From Candidatus Stackebrandtia faecavium (GTDB taxonomy: Bacteria; Actinomycetota; Actinomycetes; Mycobacteriales; Micromonosporaceae), in assembly GCA_019112895.1 (NCBI GenBank), contig DXIM01000088.1, forward strand, positions 1 to 64,000: DNA of 64,000 nt, read 5' to 3'. Shown in pieces: positions 46,119 to 56,100 of the stretch. Position 1 is the first letter of the stretch, and the number at the start of each line of letters is the position of its first letter. A model generated the notes under the pieces. That model was given only the letters and a program-made list of their open reading frames with translations. It ran no database searches and had not been told where the DNA came from. The position numbers and the translations under genes are program-made.

Positions 46119-47574
46119 CCGGTTCTTCCCGTCGTCGGTGCGTGCGCGCACCACGCTGGGCGCCACGGTCGTAGTAGCCGCCGCGTTGTTCCTTGCCGGA
46201 GTGCTCGTGGTGGAGCTGCTCAACCAAAGCCTCGTTGGTAGTGCGCAGCTGCGGGCCGAGATCTCCGCCCGTACTTACGCCAGTCAGCTTGCATCGGGAA
46301 TTGCCGCACCGGATCTGGATCTGCCGGACGACGATGACGAGATCACCCAGATCATCGAGCGGTCCGGCACCGTGCTGGCGGCCGGCGACGAGCTAGAAGG
46401 CTACGGGGCGTTGGATATAGAGTTGCCGCAGCCCCCAAAGGGCCCGGAACAGTCACCCAGCAGCAGTGGCGACGATGACGACGATGGTGACGACGATGAC
46501 GATGACGACGAAGATGCGGTGCGACCATCCCGCGGCGCCGGCGAGGTCGGTTCCGATGTGTCTTTCACCCCCGTGACCGGGCCGCACGGCGAATACACGG
46601 TAGCGGCGATGGCCGTCACGACGCCCTCGAACAAGGAACTCATTGTCCTGTCCGGGGCTTCGTTGCAGGATCAGCAAAAGGCGGTCAACGACGTGACCTC
46701 GGCGATGTTCATCGCGTTGCCGGCACTACTGGGGGTCGTCGCGTTGGTGACCTGGTTGGTGACGGGCAGGGCCCTGCGCCCGGTGTCGGCTATCCGGGCA
46801 GAACTGGCCGAGATCACCGCCGGAGATCTGTCCCGCAGGGTCCCGGTACCGCGAGGGCGCGACGAGATCCACGCGTTGGCCACCACGACAAACACGACTC
46901 TCGGCGCCTTGGACAACGCGGTCAGCCAACAACGGCGTTTCATCGCCGATGCTTCGCACGAGCTGCGCAGCCCGTTGGCGATCTTGCGGGCCCAACTGGA
47001 GGTGGCGCAGGCGCACCCGCAGCTTCTGGATATCGACGCCACCCTCGGCGATGTCGTGCGTCTGCAGACTTTGGCGACGGACTTGCTGTTGTTGGCGCGT
47101 CTGGATGCGGGGGAACGACCGAAAGCGGGCCTTGTGAACGTGCCGGAGTTGGTGCGCGAGGAGGTGGCTAGGCGGGCCGCCGGCGACGAAATCGGGGTAG
47201 ATGTCCGCGTCGACGACGAGGACATCACGGTGTCGGTGGTGCGTGGGCAGCTAGTGCGCGTCTTGGCCAACTTGCTCGACAACGCGCAACGGTTCGCCGT
47301 CGAGGCGATCGAGGTCCGCGTGAAGGCGGTGGATTCCGAGGCGATCATCGAGGTTTCGGATGATGGTTCGGGCGTGCCGGTCGCCGATCGTGACCGAGTA
47401 TTCGAACGTTTCGTGCGCTTGGACGAGGCGCGTAGTCGTGACGAGGGTGGTGCCGGTCTCGGTTTGGCGATCGTGAGGGACGTGGTCGTGGCGCACGGCG
47501 GCACGATCACGCTGAGGCAGTCGCGTAGCGGCGGGGCGAGTTTCGCGGTTCGGTTGCCTCGCGTCGATCCTTGA
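46111..47574 (+). CDS. Sensor histidine kinase with Asp-rich extracytoplasmic loop
   Basis: 487 aa; GTG at 46111 overlaps the regulator gene. Two membrane helices (about 12-36 and 198-222) bracket a sensor loop of about 160 residues. The loop contains an acidic run at 121-135 (12 Asp and one Glu in DDDDDGDDDDDDDED). Then HAMP, HisKA with His283 in DASHELRSP, and HATPase (DDGSGVP, GAGLGLAIV). The acidic loop and the acidic PepSY proteins next door suggest sensing of cations or cationic peptides (inference). Confidence 0.93.
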   Translation: MASRFFPSSVRARTTLGATVVVAAALFLAGVLVVELLNQSLVGSAQLRAEISARTYASQLASGIAAPDLDLPDDDDEITQIIERSGTVLAAGDELEGYGALDIELPQPPKGPEQSPSSSGDDDDDGDDDDDDDEDAVRPSRGAGEVGSDVSFTPVTGPHGEYTVAAMAVTTPSNKELIVLSGASLQDQQKAVNDVTSAMFIALPALLGVVALVTWLVTGRALRPVSAIRAELAEITAGDLSRRVPVPRGRDEIHALATTTNTTLGALDNAVSQQRRFIADASHELRSPLAILRAQLEVAQAHPQLLDIDATLGDVVRLQTLATDLLLLARLDAGERPKAGLVNVPELVREEVARRAAGDEIGVDVRVDDEDITVSVVRGQLVRVLANLLDNAQRFAVEAIEVRVKAVDSEAIIEVSDDGSGVPVADRDRVFERFVRLDEARSRDEGGAGLGLAIVRDVVVAHGGTITLRQSRSGGASFAVRLPRVDP

Positions 47575-47669
47575 GTGGCAACACCATGTTTATCCATAGT
47601 GTCTAGACATATGGTAATGGTGCTGCGACACTAGACGGCACAATGGTCTGGTGTGGTGCTAAAGGAGCG

Positions 47670-49502
47670 ATGGTGCGTGTCAGTGACCTGAACGACACGG
47701 AACGCCGTATCTATGATGCGGTGTTGACGGGGCGTCTCGTGGACCTGCGCCGAGACGAATCCGGTGCCCCCGCCATACCGGACGATAAACGTGTGCGCGC
47801 CGATGTGTTGGCGCACATCATCACGACCGCGGGGCCCGGAGCGGTTGCGATACGGGTCTGCGGAGCCGACATCGTGGGACATTTGAACCTCGGTGGGCGT
47901 CGGATCCGTGTTCCGGTCGAGCTGGGGGACTGCACCTTCAGCGGCCGCGTGCAGTTCGCGAAGACTCAGTTGCCCGAGCTTTCGTTGCGGGGGTCGGTCT
48001 TCCCGCATGGAATATCGGCCCGCGGACTACGCCTGTCGGGGGCGCTCAACGTCACCGACTGCAAGTTCGGCAACAGGCTCTATCTCAAGCGCTTGGGGGC
48101 CGAGATCGTCTTCATGGACGGTGTCGTCGTGCGCGGCTCGGGCGAGTACGCGATCCAGCTGCGCGGCGCCGATGTCCGCCAGGAGCTGTATTTTCGCAAC
48201 GGTGTCGTCACCAACGGTTGCGTGACTTTGTACGGGGCCCGGATCGGTGGACAACTCGTTATGGACGATTCGTCGGTGGATTGGCCGCATGACACCGCGT
48301 TGGTGGCTCCGAACTTGGACGTGGGGCAGGATCTGCGGCTACGCGGGATCTCGATCATCGGACGCACCGACCTGGCTAAGGCGAAAGTCGGTGGCGACTT
48401 CGCGATGAACCGGGCGTTCCTCGACAATCCGGAAGGGCAAGCGCTGCGCATGGACATGGTCCATGTCGAACAGAACGCTTCGCTCCATGACGGTTTCCAC
48501 GCGAACGGGGAAGTGAGCCTGTTCTTGGCGAATGTCGAGGGTCGTCTGGAACTGGACGGTGCACATCTTTCGAATCCGGGAGAAAAAGCCCTGGACCTGT
48601 CTCGAGTCGAGGTCGGACAATCGGCGATTCTGACTGGTACGCGCGTGCACGGGGGGATCAAGGCCTACGGCGTGACCGTGGGAAGCAACTTGTCCATGAA
48701 TCGGATAATGGTCTACAGCCCGGACGTGACCGCGATCGAAGTAGTGCAGGGGAGTATCGGTCAATCCTTGCTGCTGGACGAAGGCGTGCGGGTGCACGGA
48801 GAGGTCGACCTGTCGAACACGGCAATAGCTCAGCGATTCCGGTTCGCCGACGCCGGTATGACCCGCTTGAACGCCAGCGAGCTGTCCATGGCCATCCTCG
48901 ACGATGACCCGAAGTGTTGGCCGCAGACCTCGGCCGTCGGCGGAATGCAGTACGACAGGCTCCCCGAGGATGAGCGGGGATCGCCTCGCGCGCGTATCCG
49001 ATGGTTGCAGCGCCTGCTACCTCGGTATTCACCGCAGCCGTATTCGCAGCTGGTGGGTGTCTATCTCGCGGCGGGAAGCACGACCGCGGCCCGCATGGTC
49101 ATGATGGCCAAAGAGGATGCGCGTCGGCGTAATCACCGGAACCCGTGGCGGCGGATAGTCAGTCGTGTATGGGGGTTCGTGCTTCGCATGACTGTAGGGT
49201 ATGGACACGCACCCTGGCGGGCCATCGGTTGGGCCCTGGGGCTGTATCTGGCGGCGTGGCTCGTGTTCGCCACGGCCCCCGAAGCCGCGTTCTCGGCGCG
49301 AACGGCCGTATCCGGGGAGTTTCAGCCATCGATGTATGCCTTGGACACTGTGCTGCCCGTGGTGCGCATCAGTGCGGGAAATCAATGGTTGGTCCACGGT
49401 GGGTATGCCTGGGCGGAGGCGGGCTTCGCCGCCGGCGGCTGGTTCTTGAGCCTCGTGGTCACTGCGGGCGTGACCGGTGTGTTCCGTAGGGACCGTGCAT
49501 AG
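47670..49502 (+). CDS. Beta-helix-like repeat protein with C-terminal membrane segments
   Basis: 610 aa from the ATG at 47670; the GTG at 47673 has better spacing to AAGGAG. After a short helical head, residues about 65-410 are tandem 20-25 residue repeats of the type LxLRGxxIxGxxDL and VGGDFxMNxAxL, as in solenoid beta-helices. After a linker, three hydrophobic helices (about 508-605) cross the membrane. Streptomyces homologues are often labelled membrane-associated oxidoreductases, but I see no cofactor motif. Function unknown; a cytoplasmic scaffold is plausible. Confidence 0.75.
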   Translation: MVRVSDLNDTERRIYDAVLTGRLVDLRRDESGAPAIPDDKRVRADVLAHIITTAGPGAVAIRVCGADIVGHLNLGGRRIRVPVELGDCTFSGRVQFAKTQLPELSLRGSVFPHGISARGLRLSGALNVTDCKFGNRLYLKRLGAEIVFMDGVVVRGSGEYAIQLRGADVRQELYFRNGVVTNGCVTLYGARIGGQLVMDDSSVDWPHDTALVAPNLDVGQDLRLRGISIIGRTDLAKAKVGGDFAMNRAFLDNPEGQALRMDMVHVEQNASLHDGFHANGEVSLFLANVEGRLELDGAHLSNPGEKALDLSRVEVGQSAILTGTRVHGGIKAYGVTVGSNLSMNRIMVYSPDVTAIEVVQGSIGQSLLLDEGVRVHGEVDLSNTAIAQRFRFADAGMTRLNASELSMAILDDDPKCWPQTSAVGGMQYDRLPEDERGSPRARIRWLQRLLPRYSPQPYSQLVGVYLAAGSTTAARMVMMAKEDARRRNHRNPWRRIVSRVWGFVLRMTVGYGHAPWRAIGWALGLYLAAWLVFATAPEAAFSARTAVSGEFQPSMYALDTVLPVVRISAGNQWLVHGGYAWAEAGFAAGGWFLSLVVTAGVTGVFRRDRA

Positions 49503-49605
49503 TTGGACACCGAGCTCACCTGAGTGGCTGTAGTTTCTTGACCTGGAGGGCAAAGTCACCGTGCGGGTGCGGCGGGAACGGTGCGACATCTGTTAAATAT
49601 TCTGT

Positions 49606-50214
49606 GTGGAATTGCATGCGCATGGCGCAGGATGGACAAACCGTGCGCTGAGAAGTTTTCGTCTTACTTCGACCACTTTGGTTGTGGTCGGTTTCGTCGC
49701 GGGTGTTGCCACGCCTTTCGTGGCGATGCACGGCGGCCGCTGGATCCTTGCCGGTGCGTTCCTGACGTTGGTGACGGTCGTGTGTGACCAGATCTATCCG
49801 AAACTGGCGGCGCGTGCGGGAGAGCAGAGCCGGCGCAGTCGGGTTTTCGTGCCGTTGGCGGCTCGGTTGGTGGAGATGGCGTGGTTGTACGGGCTGTGGA
49901 AGTTGGGCGTTCCGGCCGGCGTCGTCGTCGCCGCAGGCGGGTTGACGCTCATGCATGAGTATGTGCGCGCACGGGGACAAATAGCCGGGCTGCGAGACGT
50001 GGGGATTGTGACGCTCGGGGAACGTTCGATGCGTGGCTGGGTCGTGTTGGCCGGTTACTCGGTGGCGGGGATCGTGGCGTTGGCTTCCACCTTCTACAGC
50101 GGCGGCATGGTGACGGGCATCGTCACGATCGCGACGACCGCGTGGCTGTTGTTGGCGGTGTTGGGGTTCGTGCAGCTCGCGATCGTGGTTTCGACCGCGT
50201 TCAAGCGCGAATAG
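49606..50214 (+). CDS. Degenerate CDP-alcohol phosphatidyltransferase-like membrane protein
   Basis: 202 aa; GTG six bases after TAAATA. About five membrane helices. The second half (LTLMHEYVRARGQIAGLRD, TLGERSMRGW) matches CDP-alcohol phosphotransferases. The catalytic segment, which should be DGxxAR, eight residues, GxxxDxxxD, reads here as VCDQIYPKLAARAGEQSRRS followed by RVFVPLAARLVE: the last two metal-binding aspartates are absent. Probably not catalytic; perhaps a regulatory paralogue. Alternatively a divergent family with another chemistry. Confidence 0.7.
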   Translation: MELHAHGAGWTNRALRSFRLTSTTLVVVGFVAGVATPFVAMHGGRWILAGAFLTLVTVVCDQIYPKLAARAGEQSRRSRVFVPLAARLVEMAWLYGLWKLGVPAGVVVAAGGLTLMHEYVRARGQIAGLRDVGIVTLGERSMRGWVVLAGYSVAGIVALASTFYSGGMVTGIVTIATTAWLLLAVLGFVQLAIVVSTAFKRE

Positions 50215-50320
50215 CACCCGGCGCGGTTTCTCGTCGCTCGAACGCGACTTCAAGTTTTTCGAACAAATATGCGATTTTCGCTTGCGCTGATGGCGCCCGG
50301 AGGTTTACTGTCGACGTATT

Positions 50321-50334
50321 CGAACACATGTTCT
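50321..50334. promoter_or_regulatory. LexA (SOS) box 1
   Basis: CGAACACATGTTCT fits the actinobacterial LexA pattern GAAC-N4-GTTC. It lies upstream of the mutasome cassette. Confidence 0.85.
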
Positions 50335-50336
50335 TA

Positions 50337-50350
50337 AGAACACTTGTTCG
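50337..50350. promoter_or_regulatory. LexA (SOS) box 2
   Basis: AGAACACTTGTTCG also fits GAAC-N4-GTTC; its start is 16 bases from that of box 1, so two dimers could bind side by side. Confidence 0.85.
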
Positions 50351-50363
50351 ACCCCCTGGGAAG

Positions 50364-50406
50364 GGGCCGCCGCCTGCCTCCACCGACCCCCGGCAGGCGG
50401 CGGCCC
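50364..50406 (+). terminator. Long GC hairpin in the SOS operon leader
   Basis: Fifteen perfect pairs (left arm GGGCCGCCGCCTGCC) with a 13-base loop, 42 bases before the first start codon and downstream of both LexA boxes. No T tract. It may be a terminator of the preceding gene, an attenuator or a leader structure. Confidence 0.6.
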
Positions 50407-50447
50407 TGGCCAGGTATCAACCGCATCGCCACTAAAAGGGGAAGTAA

Positions 50448-50912
50448 ATGTTGGCGACTACGACCGAAACGCAGGCGCGATTGCTGCCGCGTGCAAAGGA
50501 GATCGACGCATCGTTGCCGGCTATTCCGGCGCACAGCATGCCGAATCGCTCACCTTTGGAGCTGCTGATCCTTGCCAGGCAAGGCGTGGCCGAGGCGGTG
50601 GATGAACCGCACGACGGTTTGCGCTACGCCACGGCACATCTGGCCGCTTTGCGGGCCGCCGCCGCTGTGCTGGCGATCCGGGCGCGTCCCGCCACCAAAC
50701 AGCGCGGCCAAGTGACCAGCGTTTGGCGTTTGCTGACGCAAGTCGCGCCGGAACTTCGGGAATGGGCGGACTTCTTCGCTGCCACCGCGCGTAAACGCAC
50801 AATGGCGCAATCCGGTGTGCCGCATGTAGTGAGCACGCGTGAGGCCGATGACCTGGCTCGCGACGCCGAGCACTTCATCAGCGTCGTCACAGCATTGCTC
50901 GGGCTGCGCTAA
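50448..50912 (+). CDS. SAV_6107-type HEPN domain protein, first gene of the SOS mutasome cassette
   Basis: 154 aa; ATG behind AAGGGGAAG. All-helical, with RYATAHLAALRAAAAVLAIRARP and EWADFFAATARKR typical of SAV_6107 HEPN proteins that precede imuA-imuB-dnaE2 in many actinomycetes. HEPN proteins are frequently RNases, but the Rx4-6H catalytic motif is not obvious here. A structural or regulatory part of the mutasome is possible. Controlled by two LexA boxes. Confidence 0.85.
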   Translation: MLATTTETQARLLPRAKEIDASLPAIPAHSMPNRSPLELLILARQGVAEAVDEPHDGLRYATAHLAALRAAAAVLAIRARPATKQRGQVTSVWRLLTQVAPELREWADFFAATARKRTMAQSGVPHVVSTREADDLARDAEHFISVVTALLGLR

Positions 50913-50971
50913 CAAAGACTAGCCCTGCGGCCTGAAGTCAGCCTCCTACCTGACGTGGCGCGGGCGTTTCC

Positions 50972-51008
50972 GGGACAGGGGCGTGTCCTGCCATACCGGC
51001 CCTGTCCC
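50972..51008 (+). other. Inverted repeat between HEPN gene and imuA'
   Basis: GGGACAGGG and CCCTGTCCC separated by 19 bases, within a 123-base gap of the SOS operon. It could reduce read-through or stabilise mRNA. Confidence 0.5.
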
Positions 51009-51035
51009 ACATGAACATTCACAACGGGGATCACT

Positions 51036-51770
51036 ATGTCGGCTCGTGCGTTGGCGGCATCCGTCGCGCCCGGTCACTTGCAGCGGGCGAGTGCCTTGAC
51101 CGATTTTTCAGGTTCGCGGGACATCGCGGTTTCTGAGGAGATCGGGTCCCTCCTGCCATGGCCGCGTTTGCGTCGTGGCGCGACCATCTGTCTGGCTGCG
51201 AAGGCGGCATCGGGCACCACGTCGTTGTTGCTGGCATTGATGGCGCAGCTGTCGCGGTCTGGGGCATGGTGCGCCCTTATCGGTGCCTCATCGGTATCCG
51301 CGGTGGCGGCACAGCAGGCGGGAGTGTCGTTGTCCCGGTTGGCCTTCGTCGAGACGGCCGAACGCGATCGGGAAACAGCCGCGGGCGCCTTGCTCAACGG
51401 CATCGACTTGGTCGCGGTTCACATCACCTCGGAGGTTCCGTCCCAGATGCCGCGGCGGCTCATGGCCAAGGCACGCAAGCGGGGAAACATTCTCGTCCCT
51501 TTCGGTCCCGGTGCGCAAAGTTGGCCCAATACCGACGTGTCCTGGTCGGTGGAGAAAACGACATGGCATGGCCTGAACAGGGGACGAGGGATGCTGCGGC
51601 ACTGCGAACTTCACGTGCGTGCCCGCATGCATGGGCGGGACCGGTACGGAACCGTCTGGCCTTACGGCCGTGCGCCTGGCGTGGCCGAGACGCGAGACGT
51701 CCACGGGAGACGAACGGCATCGGTGACGTCATTGCCGAGCCGCAAAGTAAAAGCCCTAAGGAGCGGATGA
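51036..51770 (+). CDS. imuA': ImuA' mutasome protein (RecA-fold, catalytically degenerate)
   Basis: 244 aa. RecA-like core with AAKASGTTSLLLALMAQLS in the place of a P-loop (the GxxxxGK[ST] lysine is missing) and ILVPFGPGAQSWP. Actinobacterial ImuA' links ImuB and DnaE2 in damage-induced mutagenesis. It ends one base before ImuB begins, so the two are co-translated. Confidence 0.88.
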   Translation: MSARALAASVAPGHLQRASALTDFSGSRDIAVSEEIGSLLPWPRLRRGATICLAAKAASGTTSLLLALMAQLSRSGAWCALIGASSVSAVAAQQAGVSLSRLAFVETAERDRETAAGALLNGIDLVAVHITSEVPSQMPRRLMAKARKRGNILVPFGPGAQSWPNTDVSWSVEKTTWHGLNRGRGMLRHCELHVRARMHGRDRYGTVWPYGRAPGVAETRDVHGRRTASVTSLPSRKVKALRSG

Positions 51771-51771
51771 G

Positions 51772-53112
51772 GTGCGGGTGTTCGTGGTGCGGTGTACGCC
51801 GTGGCCCGATGACGAGGTTTTTGAGCCCGTTGTCGCGGCCGTGGAGGCACATGCAGCGGGAGTCGAGATCCTGCGTCCCGGTTTGATGGCGTTTCCCGCC
51901 GCAGGCCCCACGGCATATTACGGAAGCGAAGCGTGCGCTGCGGAGCGGATCGTCGACGCCGTGGCCGAATCGTGCGATCGCGAGTGCATGGTCGGTATCG
52001 CCGACGGAATGTTCACCGCCTTCCTGGCTTCGTATGACGGGAAGATAGTGCAGCCGGGACATACCCGACGTTTCCTCGCCGATATCAATATTTCCGCGCT
52101 GGGCCGTCCCGAACTGTCGAGCGTGTTGCGGCGCTTGGGCGTGTACACGCTGGGTTGCTTCGCGGCGCTACCGCCCGCCGATGTCGCCGATCGTTTCGGA
52201 GCGGACGCCGCATACGCGCACCGTCTGGCTCGCGGGGACGATGTCCGGCCACCGGTTGCGCGGACTCCGGCCCCGGACCTGGAAGTCTCGGTTGATTGCG
52301 ACCCGCCTTTGGACAACGTGGAGGTCGCTGCTTTTACCGCACGAGCGCTGGCAGCGCAGCAACATCGGCTCTTGGCCGCGCATGGCCTCGCGTGCTCTCG
52401 TGTGGATATAACGGCGACGACCTGCGACGGGACGGTTGTCTCCCGAACGTGGAATCACGAGGGGACACTGTCTTCCGACGCAATGGCGGACCGGCTTCGG
52501 TGGCAGTTGGATGGCTGGCTGACGCGAAATGGCGCGGCGGCAAGCGGGATCGCGAAGCTCAACATCAGTCCACAGGGCTTGATGCGAGCGGGGCATGCGC
52601 AGCCGGGGCTGTGGGGTGACGAAGGCGAGGCGGAGTCCCGCGCAAGCAGGGCGCTGGTGCAGGTTCAGGGGCTGCTGGGGACGGAGGCGGTGGCGACGGC
52701 GGTGCTGGACGGAAGCCGGACGCTCGCCGGCAAGATTCGGCTCGTGCCGTGGGGACGTGCGCGAAAAGAAGTCCCATCAAAACGGCGGCAGCCGTGGCCG
52801 GGGAGCCCGCCGGAACCATCTCCCGCGCTGACGTCTGTGGCCGGCCGCGTCGTGCAGGTGCGGGATGCGGCCGGGACGTCTGTCGGTGTGACCGGGCGGT
52901 ATGTGTTGACGGCCGAGCCAGCGGCGGTGGAATGGGCAGGTTCTTCACCGCTTCGAGTGGTGGCATGGGCGGGACCGTGGCCGGTGGAACAGCACTGGTG
53001 GCGTCAGGATGCGCGTCGATTCGCACGGATCCAGGTGCGTTTGGCGGATGATCGTGCACTGCTGCTGTTGCTGGAGGACGGGCGCTGGTTCATCGAGGGC
53101 AGCTATGACTGA
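51772..53112 (+). CDS. imuB: ImuB, catalytically inactive Y-family polymerase-like protein
   Basis: 446 aa; GTG start. Y-family fold in the little finger and thumb, but the palm lacks the acidic catalytic residues: the opening is MRVFVVRCTPWPDDEV instead of DxDxFF. In mycobacteria ImuB is a clamp-binding adaptor for DnaE2. No clear beta-clamp motif was identified by eye in the long Pro-rich linker (about 330-350). Overlaps dnaE2 by eight bases. Confidence 0.9.
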   Translation: MRVFVVRCTPWPDDEVFEPVVAAVEAHAAGVEILRPGLMAFPAAGPTAYYGSEACAAERIVDAVAESCDRECMVGIADGMFTAFLASYDGKIVQPGHTRRFLADINISALGRPELSSVLRRLGVYTLGCFAALPPADVADRFGADAAYAHRLARGDDVRPPVARTPAPDLEVSVDCDPPLDNVEVAAFTARALAAQQHRLLAAHGLACSRVDITATTCDGTVVSRTWNHEGTLSSDAMADRLRWQLDGWLTRNGAAASGIAKLNISPQGLMRAGHAQPGLWGDEGEAESRASRALVQVQGLLGTEAVATAVLDGSRTLAGKIRLVPWGRARKEVPSKRRQPWPGSPPEPSPALTSVAGRVVQVRDAAGTSVGVTGRYVLTAEPAAVEWAGSSPLRVVAWAGPWPVEQHWWRQDARRFARIQVRLADDRALLLLLEDGRWFIEGSYD

Positions 53113-56100
53113 CGACATCGCCTATGCCGAGCTGCACTGTCATTCGCATTTCAGCTTCGCCGATGGCACCGATTCTCCTCACGACCTGGTCGACGAGGCC
53201 GTGCGTTTGGGCTTGAGTGGGCTAGCGATAACCGACCATGACGGGTACTACGGTGTCGCTCAGTTTTCCGATGCCGCCACGCGGGCTGGGCTTCCGAGCG
53301 TGTTCGGTGCGGAGCTTGTCGTCGAGGCATCGGCCCCGCGCAGGGGAAGTCCGGACCCGGGTGGGACTCATCTGGTGGTACTGGCGCGGGACCCGGCGGG
53401 CTACCGGCGCTTGTCCCGGGCGATAACCCGTGCGCAGTTGGCAGGCGGTAAAGGGATGCCCAAATATGACCTGGAGCGTCTGGCTGAGATTTTGGGCGGG
53501 CGTTGCGTGATTTTGACCGGATGCCGGAACGGGGCGGTTCCGTCGGCGCTGGAGACTGGCGGGGTTGCGGAAGCTGCGGCCGAACTGGACAGGTTGATCG
53601 GTGTTTTCGGCCGGAACAATGTCATGGTCGAGCTGACTCATCACGACCTTCCCGGCGATGACGATCGCATCGATGCACTGGCAGAGCTGGCTCGGCGACA
53701 CCGGGTGAGCACGGTGGCCACAAATAATGTCCACTATGCTGCTCCGTCGAGGCGGCAGCTGGCTCAGGTCTTGGCCGCGAGCAGGTCGAGACGCTGCCTC
53801 GATGACCTGGACGGTTGGTTGCCGGCCGCGGCATCCGCTCACCTGCGTAGCCCCGCAGAAATGGTTGCCCGGTTCTCCACGCATCTGGATTCCGTGCGTC
53901 GGGCGCACGAGCTGGCGCAGGAATGCGCCTTCGATCTTTCCCTTCTCAGCCCCGCTCTTCCCGATTACGACGTACCGCCGGGGCATTCGGAGTTCTCGTA
54001 CCTGTCGACGTTGACTTTGGACGGGGCCAAGGACCGGTACGGGAGCCCCGGCGATGCGGATGCCGATGAGGCGTACCTGCAGTTGGGGCATGAGCTGAGG
54101 GTGATCGAAAAGCTCGGTTTCGCTGGTTATTTCTTGATCGTGACGGATATCGTCGCTTTCGCCATACGGCAGGGGATTTTGTGCCAAGGGCGGGGCTCGG
54201 CGGCCAACTCCGCGGTGTGTTATGCGCTGGGTATTACTAAAGTGGACGCCGTTAAGTTCGGTTTGTTGTTCGAACGGTTCCTGTCGCCGGAACGCGACGG
54301 CCCGCCCGATATCGATATCGATATCGAATCGGGGCGGCGCGAAGAGGTCATCCAGTATGTGTATCGCAAATACGGTCGGCGCAATGCCGCCCAAGTAGCC
54401 AACGTGATCGCATACCGGCCGCGTTCTGCGGTGCGCGATGTGGCTAAGGCGTTGGGGTACGAGGAGCAGCAGGCCCTGCAATGGAGCAAACAGATCGATC
54501 GGTCGCATCAGCTTGACTCCGATGTGGATGAGATTCCGGAGGTCGTGTCGAGGCTGTCGTCCGATCTGCTACTGACACCGAGACACCTGGGGCTGCATCC
54601 GGGCGGAATGGTCATCTGCCAACGCCCGGTCTCCGACTTCTGTCCGGTGGAATGGGCGCGGGCGGATGGCCGCAGCGTGCTGCAGTGGGATAAAGACGAC
54701 TGCGCTCGTGCGGGATTGGTGAAGTTCGACCTGCTTGGCCTGGGAATGCTGTCGGCGTTGCGGTATGCACTCGAATTCATCGAAGTCCATCACGAAGACA
54801 CAGTGGATTTGGCCATGCTGCCGCAGTACGATCCGGACGTCTACGCCATGCTGCAAAAAGCCGATACCGTCGGTGTGTTCCAAGTGGAGTCGCGGGCGCA
54901 GATGGCCACCTTGCCGCGGCTGAAACCGAAAAACTTTTACGACCTGGTGGTGGAGGTCGCGTTGATCCGGCCCGGGCCGATTCAGGGAGGGGCGGTACAC
55001 CCGTATCTGTTGCGCAGACAGGAATGGGAACGGCACGGCACCGAGTCGTGGCGAAAACGGGTCCATCACAGGCTCCATGGCGCGCTGGAAAAAACCTTCG
55101 GTGTCCCGCTGTTTCAGGAACAGTTGATGCAGATGGCCATCGACGCGGCCGGCTTCGACGCCAACCACGCCGACCTGTTGCGTCGCGCCATGGGGTCGAA
55201 ACGTTCCGCGGAAAAAATGGAGCGGCTTAAAAAGAGCCTGTACGCGGGGATGGCGGAGCGCGACATCACCGGTGCCGAAGCCGACGAGATCTACCAGCAG
55301 CTGGCCGCATTCGCGGACTTCGGTTTCCCGGAAAGTCACGCCGCCAGTTTCGCCTACATCGTCTATGCCAGCGCCTGGCTGAAGTGCCACTATCCCGCCG
55401 CTTTCACCGCGGCGATCATCAATGCCCAGCCGATGGGCTTCTATTCGATAAACACGCTGGTTGCCGATGCGAAACGTCACGGTGTGGAGGTGCGTCGGCC
55501 CGATATCAACGCCAGCGGGGTCAAGGCGGTCCTGGAATCGTGCGATACGCCGGTGCGGTCGCCGTGGTATGGGGCGGCCGCGGTCAGGCTCGGCCTGTCC
55601 CAGGTCCGCGGTCTCAACGCGAAGGTGGCGCACAGGGTCGTGGCCCACCAGCCTTATCGCGATATCGCCGATGTGGCGCGCCGCGCGCATCTATCGCAAC
55701 AGCATCTGGAGGCGCTGGCGACGGCGGACGCTTTCCGGTGCTTCGATATCGATCGACGCACCGCCCTGTGGGCGGCCGGCGCCGCGGCTCGGCAACGTCC
55801 CGACACCTTGGCCGGTACGGAAGTGGGTCTCGAGGCTCCGTACCTTCCCGGGATGAGCGATGCCGAGCTAGCCGGCGCCGACTTTTGGGCGATGGGTTTG
55901 TCCCCGGACACGCACCCCATGCAGTTCGTGCGAGACACGCTCGCCGCGGAAGGGGTGCGCAGTGTTGCCGCGACGTGGCGAAGCGTTTCGGGGGAAAGGA
56001 TCTGGGTCGCGGGGATCGTGACACATCGTCAACGCCCGCAGACCGCAAACGGAACGACGTTCATCAATCTTGAGGACGAGACCGGAATGTTGAATGTGGT

